From JBBQKI01 sp038326725 (lineage in GTDB: Bacteria > Bacteroidota > Bacteroidia > Flavobacteriales > Flavobacteriaceae): 64,000 nucleotides of DNA. Shown piece after piece: positions 52,393 to 61,701 of this stretch. The notes under the pieces were generated by a model. That model had not been told where the DNA came from. It saw only the letters and a program-made list of their open reading frames with translations, and ran no database searches. Position numbers and translations under genes: made by a program. The stretch is taken from assembly GCA_038326725.1 (NCBI GenBank), contig JBBQKI010000002.1:48193-112192 (forward strand), read 5' to 3'. Position 1 is the stretch's first letter, and each line of letters begins with the position of its first letter.

Positions 52393-52878
52393 ACTAAACT
52401 GGATCACTTCCAAATTTTGGATTTTATCTCCTTCTATCTCAAATCGCAACATTGTCCGCACGGTATGAAAACCATATTTTCCCACCGCACCGGGGTTCAT
52501 GAAAAGCGCGCCGGTTTTTTTGTCGTGCATTACTTTTAAAATATGCGAATGTCCGCAAATAAAAAGTTTTGGTGGGTTTGAATAAAGCTCGTCCTTAATT
52601 TCGGGATTGTACCTGCCGGGAGAACCGCCAATGTGGGTAATCCAAACATCCATCTTTTCGCATAAAAAACGATTGTGAAGCGGAAATTCCAACCGTGCTT
52701 CGGCGCCATCAATGTTGCCGTAAACAGCCCGTAAAGTTTTTATTTTTTTTAAAGCAGCGGTAACCTTCAAATCGCCAATATCGCCAGCGTGCCAAACCTG
52801 GTCTGCCCATTTTGCATGTTCTAAAATTTTTTCGTCTATATAACTGTGGGTATCGCTAAGGAGAAGGATTTTCGTCAT
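52390..52878 (-). CDS. Metallophosphoesterase, YfcE/MJ0936-like
   Basis: A 162-residue phosphodiesterase of the calcineurin-like family. Metal motifs are LLSDTHSY, HAGDIGD, YGNIDG, ICGHSHI and NPGAVG. ATG 52878 was chosen; the longer frame from 52902 overlaps the -7 box at 52900-52907. The stop codon lies in a tandem repeat, so the C-terminus may have been altered. Confidence 0.9.
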   Translation of the reverse strand: MTKILLLSDTHSYIDEKILEHAKWADQVWHAGDIGDLKVTAALKKIKTLRAVYGNIDGAEARLEFPLHNRFLCEKMDVWITHIGGSPGRYNPEIKDELYSNPPKLFICGHSHILKVMHDKKTGALFMNPGAVGKYGFHTVRTMLRFEIEGDKIQNLEVIQFS

Positions 52879-52899
52879 TATTTTAAAAGTATGGGATTG

Positions 52900-52907
52900 C
52901 AAAGTTA
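52900..52907 (-). promoter_or_regulatory. Phosphoesterase promoter -7 box TAACTTTG
   Basis: Perfect TAnnTTTG on the minus strand, 21 bases before ATG 52878. Confidence 0.55.
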
Positions 52908-52981
52908 ATTTTTAAAAAAGCCCGAGCTTTATTTTTGGATATTTTTATACTTCAATTTTATAATTCAAGACCCGTAAACCG

Positions 52982-52989
52982 TAATTTTG
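52982..52989 (+). promoter_or_regulatory. truA promoter -7 box TAATTTTG
   Basis: Perfect TAnnTTTG, 21 bases upstream of the truA TTG start. Confidence 0.5.
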
Positions 52990-53010
52990 TTTTCTTAAAA
53001 AAAAAGAAAC

Positions 53011-53754
53011 TTGCGATATTTCATTGAAGTGGCTTATAACGGAAAAAATTACTTTGGATGGCAAAAGCAGCCCAATGGAATTACTGTACAGGAAGTTTTG
53101 GAAAATGCTCTTGGTACAGTGCTTCGTCAGGAAATCAATATTATTGGAGCCGGCCGAACGGATACCGGGGTTCATGCCAAGCAAATATTTGCTCATTTTG
53201 ATTCTGAAGAAATACATCAAATCCCGGACTTGATTTTTAGGCTTAATTCATTTCTCCCGAAAGATATTTCGGTTCAAAATATTTTTTCAGTCAAAGATGA
53301 TGCCCACGCTCGTTTTGATGCTGTTGAAAGGGAATATGAATATAAAATCATCCTTCAAAAAGACCCGTTTTTACAGGATTTTGCTTATCAAATTCATAAT
53401 ATCCCGGATGTGGATTTAATGAACCAAGCAGCTTTAAGCTTATTGAACCATCAGGATTTTCAATGTTTTTCGCGAACAAATACCGATGTAAAAACGTATC
53501 ATTGCAAAATCACAAAAGCAGTTTGGGACCAGCAAGCTTCCACCTTGGTTTTTACAATAATCGCGGATAGGTTTTTGAGAAACATGGTACGTTCTATAGT
53601 TGGCACTTTGTTGGAAGTAGGTTTTGGAAAAACTTCTTTGAAGGATTTTCAAAAAATACTTGAAAGCAAAAAGAGGAGTGAAGCCGGGGCATCGGTGCCA
53701 GCACACGGGCTATATTTAATACGGGTTAGCTATCCGGACAGGATTAAAAACTAA
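53011..53754 (+). CDS. truA: tRNA pseudouridine(38-40) synthase
   Basis: Converts uridines 38-40 of tRNA anticodon arms to pseudouridine. The 247-residue protein starts at TTG 53011 and shows RYFIEVAYNGKNYFGWQKQ and the catalytic aspartate in GAGRTDTGVHA. The stop overlaps the ATG of the ABC exporter by one base (TAATG), so the two are translationally coupled. Confidence 0.94.
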   Translation: MRYFIEVAYNGKNYFGWQKQPNGITVQEVLENALGTVLRQEINIIGAGRTDTGVHAKQIFAHFDSEEIHQIPDLIFRLNSFLPKDISVQNIFSVKDDAHARFDAVEREYEYKIILQKDPFLQDFAYQIHNIPDVDLMNQAALSLLNHQDFQCFSRTNTDVKTYHCKITKAVWDQQASTLVFTIIADRFLRNMVRSIVGTLLEVGFGKTSLKDFQKILESKKRSEAGASVPAHGLYLIRVSYPDRIKN

Positions 53755-55517
53755 TGGCAAATTCGGGAAACGCATTCGATTTTAAACTTTTCAAAAGGCT
53801 GTTGGCATTCACCAATGCTTACCGCCTGATTTTTTATTTTGTGGCCGTGGCCGCCATTTTAATGTCCGGACTTGCCGTATTGCGGCCACATTTGTTGGAG
53901 TTGGCCATAGACAATTCCATCGTAGGGCAGGATGGGGAATCGTTTATGTTCTATGTTATTTTAATGGTGATCGTTCTGTTTTTGGAGGTTATTTTCCAGT
54001 TCGCCTTTATTTATTACAGCAATTGGCTGGGTCAAAACGTGATCAAGGACATGCGTAAAAAACTCTTCACGCGCATGATGGGTTTTAAAATGCAATATTT
54101 CGACAAAAGTGCAGTGGGAAGGCTCACTACACGAGCGGTCAACGATGTTGAAACCATTTCGAGTATTTTTAGCGAAGGGCTTTTTATGATTATCAGCGAC
54201 CTTTTGAAAATGTTGGTGATTGCCGGTTTTATGCTATATAAAAGCTGGGAACTGGCACTGATAGTTTTCGCCATTCTCCCTTTTATCTTATACGCCACCC
54301 GTCTTTTTCAACGAGCGATGAAAGTTGCTTTTGAAGATGTTCGGAACCAAGTTGCAAACCTGAATTCCTTTGTTCAAGAACGAATTACCGGAATGAAAAT
54401 AGTTCAAATTTTTACCCGAGAAGAGACAGAGTATAATCAGTTTAAAAAAATAAACGAAGAGCATAAAAAGGCCTGGATAAAAACCGTTTGGTACAACTCC
54501 ATTTTCTTTCCCATCGCAGAGATTGCCTCTTCCATTGCTATTGGGTTGGTGGTTTGGTACGGAGGTTTAAATGCTGTGGGCGGGGGATCAATTACTTTGG
54601 GTCTTATTACCGCTTTTATAATATTTGCGGAGATGCTTTTTCGGCCTTTGCGCCAAATCGCAGATAAATTCAACGCCCTTCAAATGGGGATGGTTGCCGC
54701 CAACCGTGTTTTCGGGATTTTGGATACCGAATCCTTCATTGCCGATACCGGCAATACCCGATTTGACAGTACGCAGGGCCACATCGAATTCAAGAATGTA
54801 AGGTTTGGCTATAGCGCGGATGAAGAAATAATAAAGGATATTTCGTTTGTAGTAAACCCCGGCGAAACCGTTGCCATCGTTGGTGCCACCGGTGCCGGGA
54901 AAAGTACGATCATCAATCTTTTGAACCGGTTTTATGAAATAAACAGCGGTAGTATTTTAATCGATAAAGTTCCCGTAAACCAATATTCATTGGGATCACT
55001 GCGAAGCCAAATAGCAGTTGTTTTACAGGATGTATTTCTTTTCGCGGACACCATTCTAAATAATATTACGCTTAATAATCCTAATATATCAGAGGAACAA
55101 GTAATTGAAGCAGCAAAGGAAATTGGGGTGCACAAATTTATAAAATCGCTACCCGAAGGATATCATTATAATGTAAAAGAACGCGGTACGATGCTTTCGT
55201 CCGGCCAGCGGCAGTTGATTTCTTTTTTGCGGGCCTACGTTAGTAATCCCGGGATTTTGATTTTAGACGAAGCCACCTCTTCTGTGGATACCTATTCCGA
55301 GGAAATGATACAAACCGCTACCGAAAAAATTACCAAAGGCCGAACCTCCATCGTTATTGCCCACCGTTTGGCAACCATCAAAAAAGCCGATAAAATCTTG
55401 GTGATGGATTCGGGAAAAATTGTTGAAACCGGCACTCACAAAGAATTGCTGAGAAAAGAAGGCGGCTATTATAAAAACCTTTATGAGGTCCAGTTTATGG
55501 AAGAAGAGGCTATGTAA
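53754..55517 (+). CDS. ABC exporter, fused membrane and ATPase domains
   Basis: A 587-residue half-transporter, probably working as a homodimer. Six membrane helices (about 20-320) are followed by a nucleotide-binding domain with Walker A IVGATGAGKSTI, signature LSSGQRQ (instead of LSGGQ), Walker B LILDEATSSVD and the H-loop IVIAHRLATI. It resembles MsbA/multidrug exporters. Substrate unknown. Confidence 0.9.
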   Translation: MANSGNAFDFKLFKRLLAFTNAYRLIFYFVAVAAILMSGLAVLRPHLLELAIDNSIVGQDGESFMFYVILMVIVLFLEVIFQFAFIYYSNWLGQNVIKDMRKKLFTRMMGFKMQYFDKSAVGRLTTRAVNDVETISSIFSEGLFMIISDLLKMLVIAGFMLYKSWELALIVFAILPFILYATRLFQRAMKVAFEDVRNQVANLNSFVQERITGMKIVQIFTREETEYNQFKKINEEHKKAWIKTVWYNSIFFPIAEIASSIAIGLVVWYGGLNAVGGGSITLGLITAFIIFAEMLFRPLRQIADKFNALQMGMVAANRVFGILDTESFIADTGNTRFDSTQGHIEFKNVRFGYSADEEIIKDISFVVNPGETVAIVGATGAGKSTIINLLNRFYEINSGSILIDKVPVNQYSLGSLRSQIAVVLQDVFLFADTILNNITLNNPNISEEQVIEAAKEIGVHKFIKSLPEGYHYNVKERGTMLSSGQRQLISFLRAYVSNPGILILDEATSSVDTYSEEMIQTATEKITKGRTSIVIAHRLATIKKADKILVMDSGKIVETGTHKELLRKEGGYYKNLYEVQFMEEEAM

Positions 55518-55539
55518 ATTACAGCGGTCTTTGCGTTTT

Positions 55540-56322
55540 TTACTTCCCTAACATATCTATATTTCCTGTGGCTGCAATCACTAAAAATGTTAGAATTATC
55601 AGTATTATATATGTTACTAATAAAATAGCTAAAAAGTAAAGTGTTTTAATTGCAAGCTGCATCACTGTCAACTTATAAAGTTTTTTAAATACATAGGAAA
55701 AGTAAATTATTTGGATAAATAGGGCTGAAAACCCTGCAAGTGCAAAAAGTGTAGCGTTCCAAACTGTAATAAAATAAAGGAGTATACTTACTATAGATGC
55801 TTGGGAATAGGCATAGAGACTTATAATAAGATTTTCTGCATAATTATATTTCTTTTTATTGAAGAATACTAACCACGACATCAATGAAATTATTGGTATT
55901 GCTGCAAAAAATACAAACGTTTGATATTCAAAAACCTTTTGGATTATAGATTTATTCAATTCTTTTTCTGCAACATTTGCATTAGGTCTATAATTAAAAG
56001 CAGTATCCAATAATTCTGGGAAAAACTTTAAAAAGACAAAAAAGAACAAACTAGAAAAAGTAATGGCTATGGTGAAATACCCAAACGCATGAATGTATTT
56101 TTTTCTGACACCATTAATATATCCCCCAATAACTGTTTCCGGTTTTTTAAACAAATCAATAAAAGTAAGTACTGGCTTGTTTGCGTCAATGCTAAAGAAA
56201 GATTGGTAAAATTCTGAAAATAAATATCGTAGGGTGAGTCTATGCGTTATCACTCTTGCACCACACTCATTGCAATAACTATCTTTTTCAGAAAGTAATT
56301 TTGCACAGTTTTTACATTCCAT
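55540..56322 (-). CDS. DUF3667 membrane protein with N-terminal zinc ribbon
   Basis: A 260-residue protein. CKNC and CNECG near the N-terminus form a zinc ribbon; then YLFSEFYQSFF and a GYINGVRKKY motif precede about five membrane helices. Codons are strongly AT-rich relative to the flanks, which hints at a different history. Function unknown. It follows cdaA by eight bases. Confidence 0.82.
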   Translation of the reverse strand: MECKNCAKLLSEKDSYCNECGARVITHRLTLRYLFSEFYQSFFSIDANKPVLTFIDLFKKPETVIGGYINGVRKKYIHAFGYFTIAITFSSLFFFVFLKFFPELLDTAFNYRPNANVAEKELNKSIIQKVFEYQTFVFFAAIPIISLMSWLVFFNKKKYNYAENLIISLYAYSQASIVSILLYFITVWNATLFALAGFSALFIQIIYFSYVFKKLYKLTVMQLAIKTLYFLAILLVTYIILIILTFLVIAATGNIDMLGK

Positions 56323-56330
56323 AGTAATAA

Positions 56331-57104
56331 TTAGCTCAAATCTTTTTGAAGCAGTTTTAAAAGTTCATCGGTATCTTCAAATAACACAAAATCCCCATCT
56401 TTTAAATACGAAATTTGCCCTGTTTCTTCAGAAACCACAACTGAAACGGCATCGGTTTTTTCTGTAATCCCAACCGCGGCGCGATGCCGCATTCCCAATC
56501 GAAGGGGTATTTTCTTATCGCTGGAAACTGGTAAAATAACGCGGGTGGCAATAATTTTGTTTTCCTCAATAATCATGGCACCGTCGTGCAACGGACTATT
56601 CTTGAAAAAAATACTTTCGATAATGGGTTGGTTTACTTCAAGGCTCATCTCGTCACCACTATTCCTAACAAAATCGAGGCTGTTGTTGCGCTGCAAAACA
56701 ATTAGCGCACCTGTGTTTGTTTCCGACATATTTTTACATGCCTTTACGATGGCTTCCACGTTCGTCCTCAAAACAACATTTTTCCCCATAAAATTGAACT
56801 GCTTAAAAAACCTTCGTCGGGCATTAAAATTGGTGGAACCCAGCATCAAAAGGAACTTGCGGATTTCTTGTTGAAAAACAACAATCAATGCAAAAGAACC
56901 CACGCCCAAAAACCCCCCCAGAATGTTGCTGAGAAGCTCCATTTCCAGCAATTCAGTGAATCGCCAAATGCCATACACCATTACGATGCCCACAAAAATA
57001 TTGATGGCCACGGTGCCTTTCACCAGTTTATAAACATAATAAAGCAAAAATGCTACCAGTAGAATATCTACAATGTCTATGATGCGAATGTCGAGAAAAT
57101 CCAA
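56331..57104 (-). CDS. cdaA: Diadenylate cyclase CdaA
   Basis: Makes the second messenger c-di-AMP from ATP. The 257-residue protein has three N-terminal membrane helices and a DisA_N domain with the catalytic DGA (Asp174) and RHR (206-208) motifs. Translation starts at TTG 57104. It is placed after folP on the same strand. Confidence 0.92.
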   Translation of the reverse strand: MDFLDIRIIDIVDILLVAFLLYYVYKLVKGTVAINIFVGIVMVYGIWRFTELLEMELLSNILGGFLGVGSFALIVVFQQEIRKFLLMLGSTNFNARRRFFKQFNFMGKNVVLRTNVEAIVKACKNMSETNTGALIVLQRNNSLDFVRNSGDEMSLEVNQPIIESIFFKNSPLHDGAMIIEENKIIATRVILPVSSDKKIPLRLGMRHRAAVGITEKTDAVSVVVSEETGQISYLKDGDFVLFEDTDELLKLLQKDLS

Positions 57105-57146
57105 GCCGTCTGTTTTTTGTAAATGTACTTTAAAAATTTTATTAAG

Positions 57147-57980
57147 CTAAAGAGGTGGGTTCAGGTTTTGCAACAATTTGACGCACTGCACCGCCTCTTT
57201 TACATCATGCACCCTAAGGATGGAAGCACCTTTCAATAAGGCCACAGTATTCATTGAAGTTGTTGCGTTTAATACATTTTCAGTTTGAATATTTAAGGTT
57301 TTTGAAACGAACGATTTCCTTGAAATCCCAACCAAATAGGGTGCTTCCAAACTTTTAAAAAGTTCAAGATTATTCAATAATTCAAAACTTTGTTCACGGG
57401 TTTTTGCAAAACCAAAGCCGGGGTCGGCAATTATATCGTTTATCCCCAAGGCTCTGGCGGCAGCTATTTTCCCTGATAAATTTTTCAATACCTCGTGCGT
57501 TACTTCATCATAATCGGTGAGCGTGGCCATGGTTTTTGGGTTGCCGCGCATGTGCATCAAAATATAGGGCACACGTAATTTTGCAACGGTCGTAAACATA
57601 TTTGGATCCAAATCGCCCCCAGAAATATCGTTGACGATTGCAGCCCCGGACTCAACGGCCATTTTCGCAACATTGCTCCTAAAAGTATCAATGGAAATTA
57701 GGGCATTCGGAAAAGATTTTAAAATGGTTTCGATGGCCGGAATCACCCTTTTCAATTCTTCAGTTTCAGGAATATCATCTGCATTGGGGCGTGAACTGTA
57801 GCCGCCAATATCCAAAAAAGTTGCCCCTTCCACGAGCATTTTTTCAGCCTGTACTAAAATTTCTTTTTCGGTGGTGGTTTTTCCGCCGTCATAGAAAGAA
57901 TCAGGTGTAATGTTTAAAATCCCCATTACTTTTGGGATGGTGAGGTCAAGGAGTTTTCCTTTACAATTAAGGGTTTTCAA
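57147..57980 (-). CDS. folP: Dihydropteroate synthase
   Basis: Joins p-aminobenzoate to the pterin pyrophosphate in folate synthesis; target of sulfonamides. The 277-residue protein has MGILNITPDSFYDGGK, GGYSSRPNAD, IVNDISGG and DPGFGFAKT. Start is TTG 57980. The 42-base gap to cdaA suggests one operon folP-cdaA-DUF3667. Confidence 0.94.
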   Translation of the reverse strand: MKTLNCKGKLLDLTIPKVMGILNITPDSFYDGGKTTTEKEILVQAEKMLVEGATFLDIGGYSSRPNADDIPETEELKRVIPAIETILKSFPNALISIDTFRSNVAKMAVESGAAIVNDISGGDLDPNMFTTVAKLRVPYILMHMRGNPKTMATLTDYDEVTHEVLKNLSGKIAAARALGINDIIADPGFGFAKTREQSFELLNNLELFKSLEAPYLVGISRKSFVSKTLNIQTENVLNATTSMNTVALLKGASILRVHDVKEAVQCVKLLQNLNPPL

Positions 57981-58033
57981 TTTTTTAAATCAATTTATTT
58001 AAGCGAAATTTACGCAAAATAGATAACACCGAA

Positions 58034-58576
58034 ATGCAGGATACTTCAAAACAGTACAATGCCGTAATTGAAAAATGCAGGGCGTTGTTTATCAATAAAA
58101 TGAAGGATTACGGAAGTGCATGGCGAATTCTGAGGCTTCCGTCACTTACCGACCAGATTTTCATAAAAGCACAGCGCATCCGAATGTTGCAACAGAACAA
58201 AACCCAAAGGGTGGAAGAGGGGCAGGCGTCCGAATTTATCGGAATTATTAATTATTCCGTGATGGCGCTAGTCCAGCTTGATAAAGGAATTGTGGAACAG
58301 CCGGACGTAAATTTGGAAGAAGCTACCCAGCTATTCGATGAAAAAATCGCTCTAACAAAACAATTGATGCTGGACAAAAACCATGACTATGGCGAAGCGT
58401 GGCGTGAAATGCGGATAAGTTCGCTGACGGATTTAATCCTTCAAAAACTTTTGCGCGTAAAACAAATTGAAGGCAATGACGGAAAAACTTTGGTTTCCGA
58501 AGGCCTCGATGCCAATTACCAAGACATGATCAATTATTCGGTTTTTGCACTAATACATTTAAATATTTCAGAATGA
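58034..58576 (+). CDS. DUF1599 protein with internal duplication
   Basis: A 180-residue protein made of two similar halves: KMKDYGSAWRILRLPSLTDQI ... INYSVMALVQL and KNHDYGEAWREMRISSLTDLI ... INYSVFALIHL. DUF1599 proteins resemble nucleotide-modifying or MazG-like folds; activity unknown. The stop overlaps the DoxX gene start by four bases (ATGA). Confidence 0.82.
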   Translation: MQDTSKQYNAVIEKCRALFINKMKDYGSAWRILRLPSLTDQIFIKAQRIRMLQQNKTQRVEEGQASEFIGIINYSVMALVQLDKGIVEQPDVNLEEATQLFDEKIALTKQLMLDKNHDYGEAWREMRISSLTDLILQKLLRVKQIEGNDGKTLVSEGLDANYQDMINYSVFALIHLNISE

Positions 58577-59670
58577 AAATATTTGTTTCTTTTTCCCGAA
58601 TCATCGTGGGGGCTTTATTCATTTTCAGTGGGTTGATAAAACTTAACGATCCTGTTGGGTTTTCGTTTAAACTGAAAGATTACTTTGCTCCAGAAGTTTT
58701 GAACCTGGAATTTCTGGTCCCGTTCGCATTGATGATCGCTATCGTTTTGGTGATTTTTGAAGTGCTGCTCGGCATTATGTTGCTCATTGGCTATTTGAAA
58801 AAATTCACGCTGTGGAGCCTTTTGCTAATGATTTTGTTCTTTACTTTCCTCACATTTTATTCGGCATATTTCAATAAAGTGACGGATTGTGGTTGTTTCG
58901 GTGATGCCATAAAACTTACGCCTTGGCAATCTTTTATTAAAGACATTATTTTGCTATTCTTCATTGTGATTTTAGTGGTTGGAAAAAACCACATTCAACC
59001 CCTTTTCACCATAACCGTCCGAAGGTTAATTATTTTGATTGCTTTTATTGGATGTATGGCCATTACCTATCACGTTTTGCAACATCTACCTATTATCGAT
59101 TTCAGACCTTATAAAATCGGTGCAAATATCGAAGAAGGGATGATGGTTCCTGCGGGTGCGCCCAAACCGGTTTTTGATTATCATTGGAAATTCAATATAA
59201 ACGGCGAAGAAAAAACGATAACCACAAATGGGGATTATCCAACGGTGGATGGGGATTTTATAAGTGTTGAAACTACCGAGGTCCAAAAAGGTTACGAACC
59301 GCCCATCCACGATTTTACGATGGAACGCGATGGGGAGGATTTTACCACGGAATTTTTAAATGAAGAAAGACTCATTACAATCGTGGCTTATAGTTTGGGA
59401 AATACCGAAAAAGAAGGTTTTGGTCCCATAAAAAAATTAACGGACGAAGCTATGAAAAAAGGCTATAAAGTAATCGGCCTTTCGGCATCTTCACAGGCGG
59501 ATACGGAAAATTTAAAAGCAAAACATAATTTGAATTTCGATTTTTATTTCTGCGATGAAACCACTTTAAAAACCATTATCCGCAGCAATCCGGGAATCAT
59601 GGAACTTCAAAGGGGAACCGTGATGCAAAAATTGCATTGGAACGATGCCGAGAAATTTAATTTTAATTAA
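58573..59670 (+). CDS. DoxX/MauE-like membrane protein with thioredoxin-like tail (BT_3928 family)
   Basis: A 365-residue protein: four or five membrane helices of the DoxX type (about 5-175) with TDCGCFGDA, and a C-terminal domain (about 240-365) resembling a thioredoxin/AhpC fold but without CxxC. It may couple redox chemistry to the membrane. The role is unknown. Confidence 0.8.
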   Translation: MKIFVSFSRIIVGALFIFSGLIKLNDPVGFSFKLKDYFAPEVLNLEFLVPFALMIAIVLVIFEVLLGIMLLIGYLKKFTLWSLLLMILFFTFLTFYSAYFNKVTDCGCFGDAIKLTPWQSFIKDIILLFFIVILVVGKNHIQPLFTITVRRLIILIAFIGCMAITYHVLQHLPIIDFRPYKIGANIEEGMMVPAGAPKPVFDYHWKFNINGEEKTITTNGDYPTVDGDFISVETTEVQKGYEPPIHDFTMERDGEDFTTEFLNEERLITIVAYSLGNTEKEGFGPIKKLTDEAMKKGYKVIGLSASSQADTENLKAKHNLNFDFYFCDETTLKTIIRSNPGIMELQRGTVMQKLHWNDAEKFNFN

Positions 59671-59675
59671 CGAAA

Positions 59676-60746
59676 ATGACCGGATACGTACTTCAAAAAT
59701 TGGGCTATGCGCTGCTCACCTTGTTTGGGGTAATCACCGTAATATTTTTTCTTTTTGCCGTATTGCCCGGAGACCCGGCGCGAATGATGCTTGGCCAGAA
59801 TGAAACCGCGGAACAGCTTGCCACGGTCAAAAAAAAGTATGGTTTCGATCAGCCCATTGGAATTCAATATTTGCAATACCTCAATGATCTTTCGCCCATT
59901 TCGGTTCACAGCAAAAACCCTTCGGATTATTCGTTCCTTTCAAAAGATAAATATTCAGCAACAACGCTTTTCAGTTTAAAAAAAAATGAAGTTGTTTTAA
60001 AATTCCCCTATTTAAGGGAATCCTTTCAGAAAAATGGGAAAAAGGTGAGCATTGTTATTGCCGAAACTTTGCCGAACACATTTCTTTTGGCGGTTTCCGC
60101 AATCTGTATCGCCATGTTTTTGGGTATTTTATTGGGAATTATCTCTGTGCTTTTCAAGGACGGATGGATCGATAAAAGTATTCAGGTAATCAGCACTTTC
60201 GGGATGAGCATTCCTTCTTTTTTCAGTGCGATTTTGTTCGCTTGGTTTTTTGGTTACGTTTTGCACGAATACACCCATTTGAACATGACCGGTAGTTTAT
60301 ATGAAGTTGACGATTTTGGCGAAGGGAAATTTATTCAATGGAAAAATTTAATCCTTCCGGCCATTGTTTTGGGGATACGCCCTTTGGCGGTTGTTAGCCA
60401 GTTAATGCGCAATTCGTTGCTGGAAGTTTTGAACCAAGATTACATCCGCACCGCCAAAGCGAAGGGGTTGCCCTTTCACGCTATAATTAGAAAGCACGCT
60501 TTAAAAAATTCTATGAACCCGGTGGTTACGGCTATTTCCGGGTGGTTTGCTTCCATGTTGGCGGGTGCGGTTTTTGTGGAATATATTTTCGGATGGAACG
60601 GTTTGGGGAAGGAAATCGTGGATGCGCTGAACACTTTGGATTTGCCCATTATCATGGGGGCAGTAATTACGATTGCCACTTTGTTCATTATTATCAATAT
60701 TTTTGTGGATATAATTTACGGCTGGCTGGATCCGAAGATAAGGTAG
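59676..60746 (+). CDS. OppB/DppB-like ABC permease
   Basis: A 356-residue inner-membrane permease of the peptide/nickel transporter class. The N-terminus GYVLQKLGYALLTLFGVITVIFFLF and the EAA-like loop DYIRTAKAKGL are typical of OppB. No OppC, ATPase or binding protein gene lies near it, so the partners must be elsewhere if it is active. Confidence 0.85.
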   Translation: MTGYVLQKLGYALLTLFGVITVIFFLFAVLPGDPARMMLGQNETAEQLATVKKKYGFDQPIGIQYLQYLNDLSPISVHSKNPSDYSFLSKDKYSATTLFSLKKNEVVLKFPYLRESFQKNGKKVSIVIAETLPNTFLLAVSAICIAMFLGILLGIISVLFKDGWIDKSIQVISTFGMSIPSFFSAILFAWFFGYVLHEYTHLNMTGSLYEVDDFGEGKFIQWKNLILPAIVLGIRPLAVVSQLMRNSLLEVLNQDYIRTAKAKGLPFHAIIRKHALKNSMNPVVTAISGWFASMLAGAVFVEYIFGWNGLGKEIVDALNTLDLPIIMGAVITIATLFIIINIFVDIIYGWLDPKIR

Positions 60747-60790
60747 TTTTCGGTTCTGGGTTCTCGGTTGTCGGTTGTCGGTTTTCAGTT
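60746..60790. repeat. GG-TTC-GG tandem block, left of tpiA
   Basis: Near-tandem CGGTTNTCGG units. Reverse-complement relatives lie right of tpiA at 61668-61694. Confidence 0.6.
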
Positions 60791-60823
60791 TAAAATTTTT
60801 AAATAACTATGCACTTTTACACG

Positions 60824-60863
60824 TATTCACAAATTCACGTATTTACTAACTCACTAATTCACC
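60824..60863. repeat. ATTCAC tandem block, left of tpiA
   Basis: Irregular repeats of ATTCAC/ACTCAC. Inverted relatives (GTGAAT) lie at 61619-61648. Confidence 0.6.
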
Positions 60864-60870
60864 AGTAAAA

Positions 60871-61620
60871 ATGAGAAAAAAAATAGTTGTCGGGAATTGG
60901 AAAATGAATCACGATTTAGCGGAAACCGAAATGTTTTTGGTGGCTTTGAAGAAACAGGTTTTCCCGGAAGATGTACACATAATGATTGCACCCGCTTTCA
61001 CCAATTTGAACCACATGTTCAATTCTGTAAAGGACCACCCCATAGAAGTGGTGGCGCAAAACATGCACCAATCACAAAATGGTGCTTTCACGGGCGAAGT
61101 TTCTGCGGGCATGTTAAAAAGCGTGGGTGTTAAAACCGTGATTTTGGGCCATAGCGAGCGCAGGGAATATTTCAATGAAAACAACGCATTGCTCTCTGAG
61201 AAAGTGAACACTGCATTGGAAAATGAAATGACTGCCATTTTTTGTGTTGGCGAAGATTTAATGGAAAGGAAAAAGGAGAATCATTTCAACATTATTGAAA
61301 AGCAATTGAAAGAAGGGTTGTTCCATATTTCCGAAAATGATTTCGAGAAACTAATCATTGCCTACGAACCCGTTTGGGCAATCGGCACGGGCGAAACCGC
61401 TACCCCGCACCAAGCTCAGGAAATGCACCAATTTATCCGAAAAACAATTGCTTCAAACTATTCAAAGGAAATAGCGGACATAGTACCCATAGTTTACGGC
61501 GGAAGTGTAAACTCAGGAAATGCTTCTGAAATATTCAGCCAAGATGATGTTGATGGCGGCCTGATTGGCGGGGCTTCTCTAAAGGCAGAGAGTTTTATGG
61601 AAATAATTAATAGTTGGTAG
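60871..61620 (+). CDS. tpiA: Triosephosphate isomerase
   Basis: Interconverts dihydroxyacetone phosphate and glyceraldehyde 3-phosphate. The 249-residue protein has GNWKMNHD with the active-site Lys, GHSERR with the catalytic His, AYEPVWAIGTG with the catalytic Glu, and YGGSV. It is flanked on both sides by inverted copies of two low-complexity repeat blocks. Confidence 0.97.
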   Translation: MRKKIVVGNWKMNHDLAETEMFLVALKKQVFPEDVHIMIAPAFTNLNHMFNSVKDHPIEVVAQNMHQSQNGAFTGEVSAGMLKSVGVKTVILGHSERREYFNENNALLSEKVNTALENEMTAIFCVGEDLMERKKENHFNIIEKQLKEGLFHISENDFEKLIIAYEPVWAIGTGETATPHQAQEMHQFIRKTIASNYSKEIADIVPIVYGGSVNSGNASEIFSQDDVDGGLIGGASLKAESFMEIINSW

Positions 61621-61694
61621 TGAATCAGTGAATCAGTGAATTCGTGAAGGAGTATATACTCCTATAGAACCCAGAACCGAGAACAGAAAACCGA
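61619..61694. repeat. Inverted repeat blocks and 16-base palindrome right of tpiA
   Basis: GTGAAT-type units (61619-61648), a perfect palindrome AGGAGTATATACTCCT (61648-61663), and CCAGAACCGAGAAC units (61668-61694). Order is the mirror of the left flank. Confidence 0.65.
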
Positions 61695-61701
61695 TAAAAC
61701 A

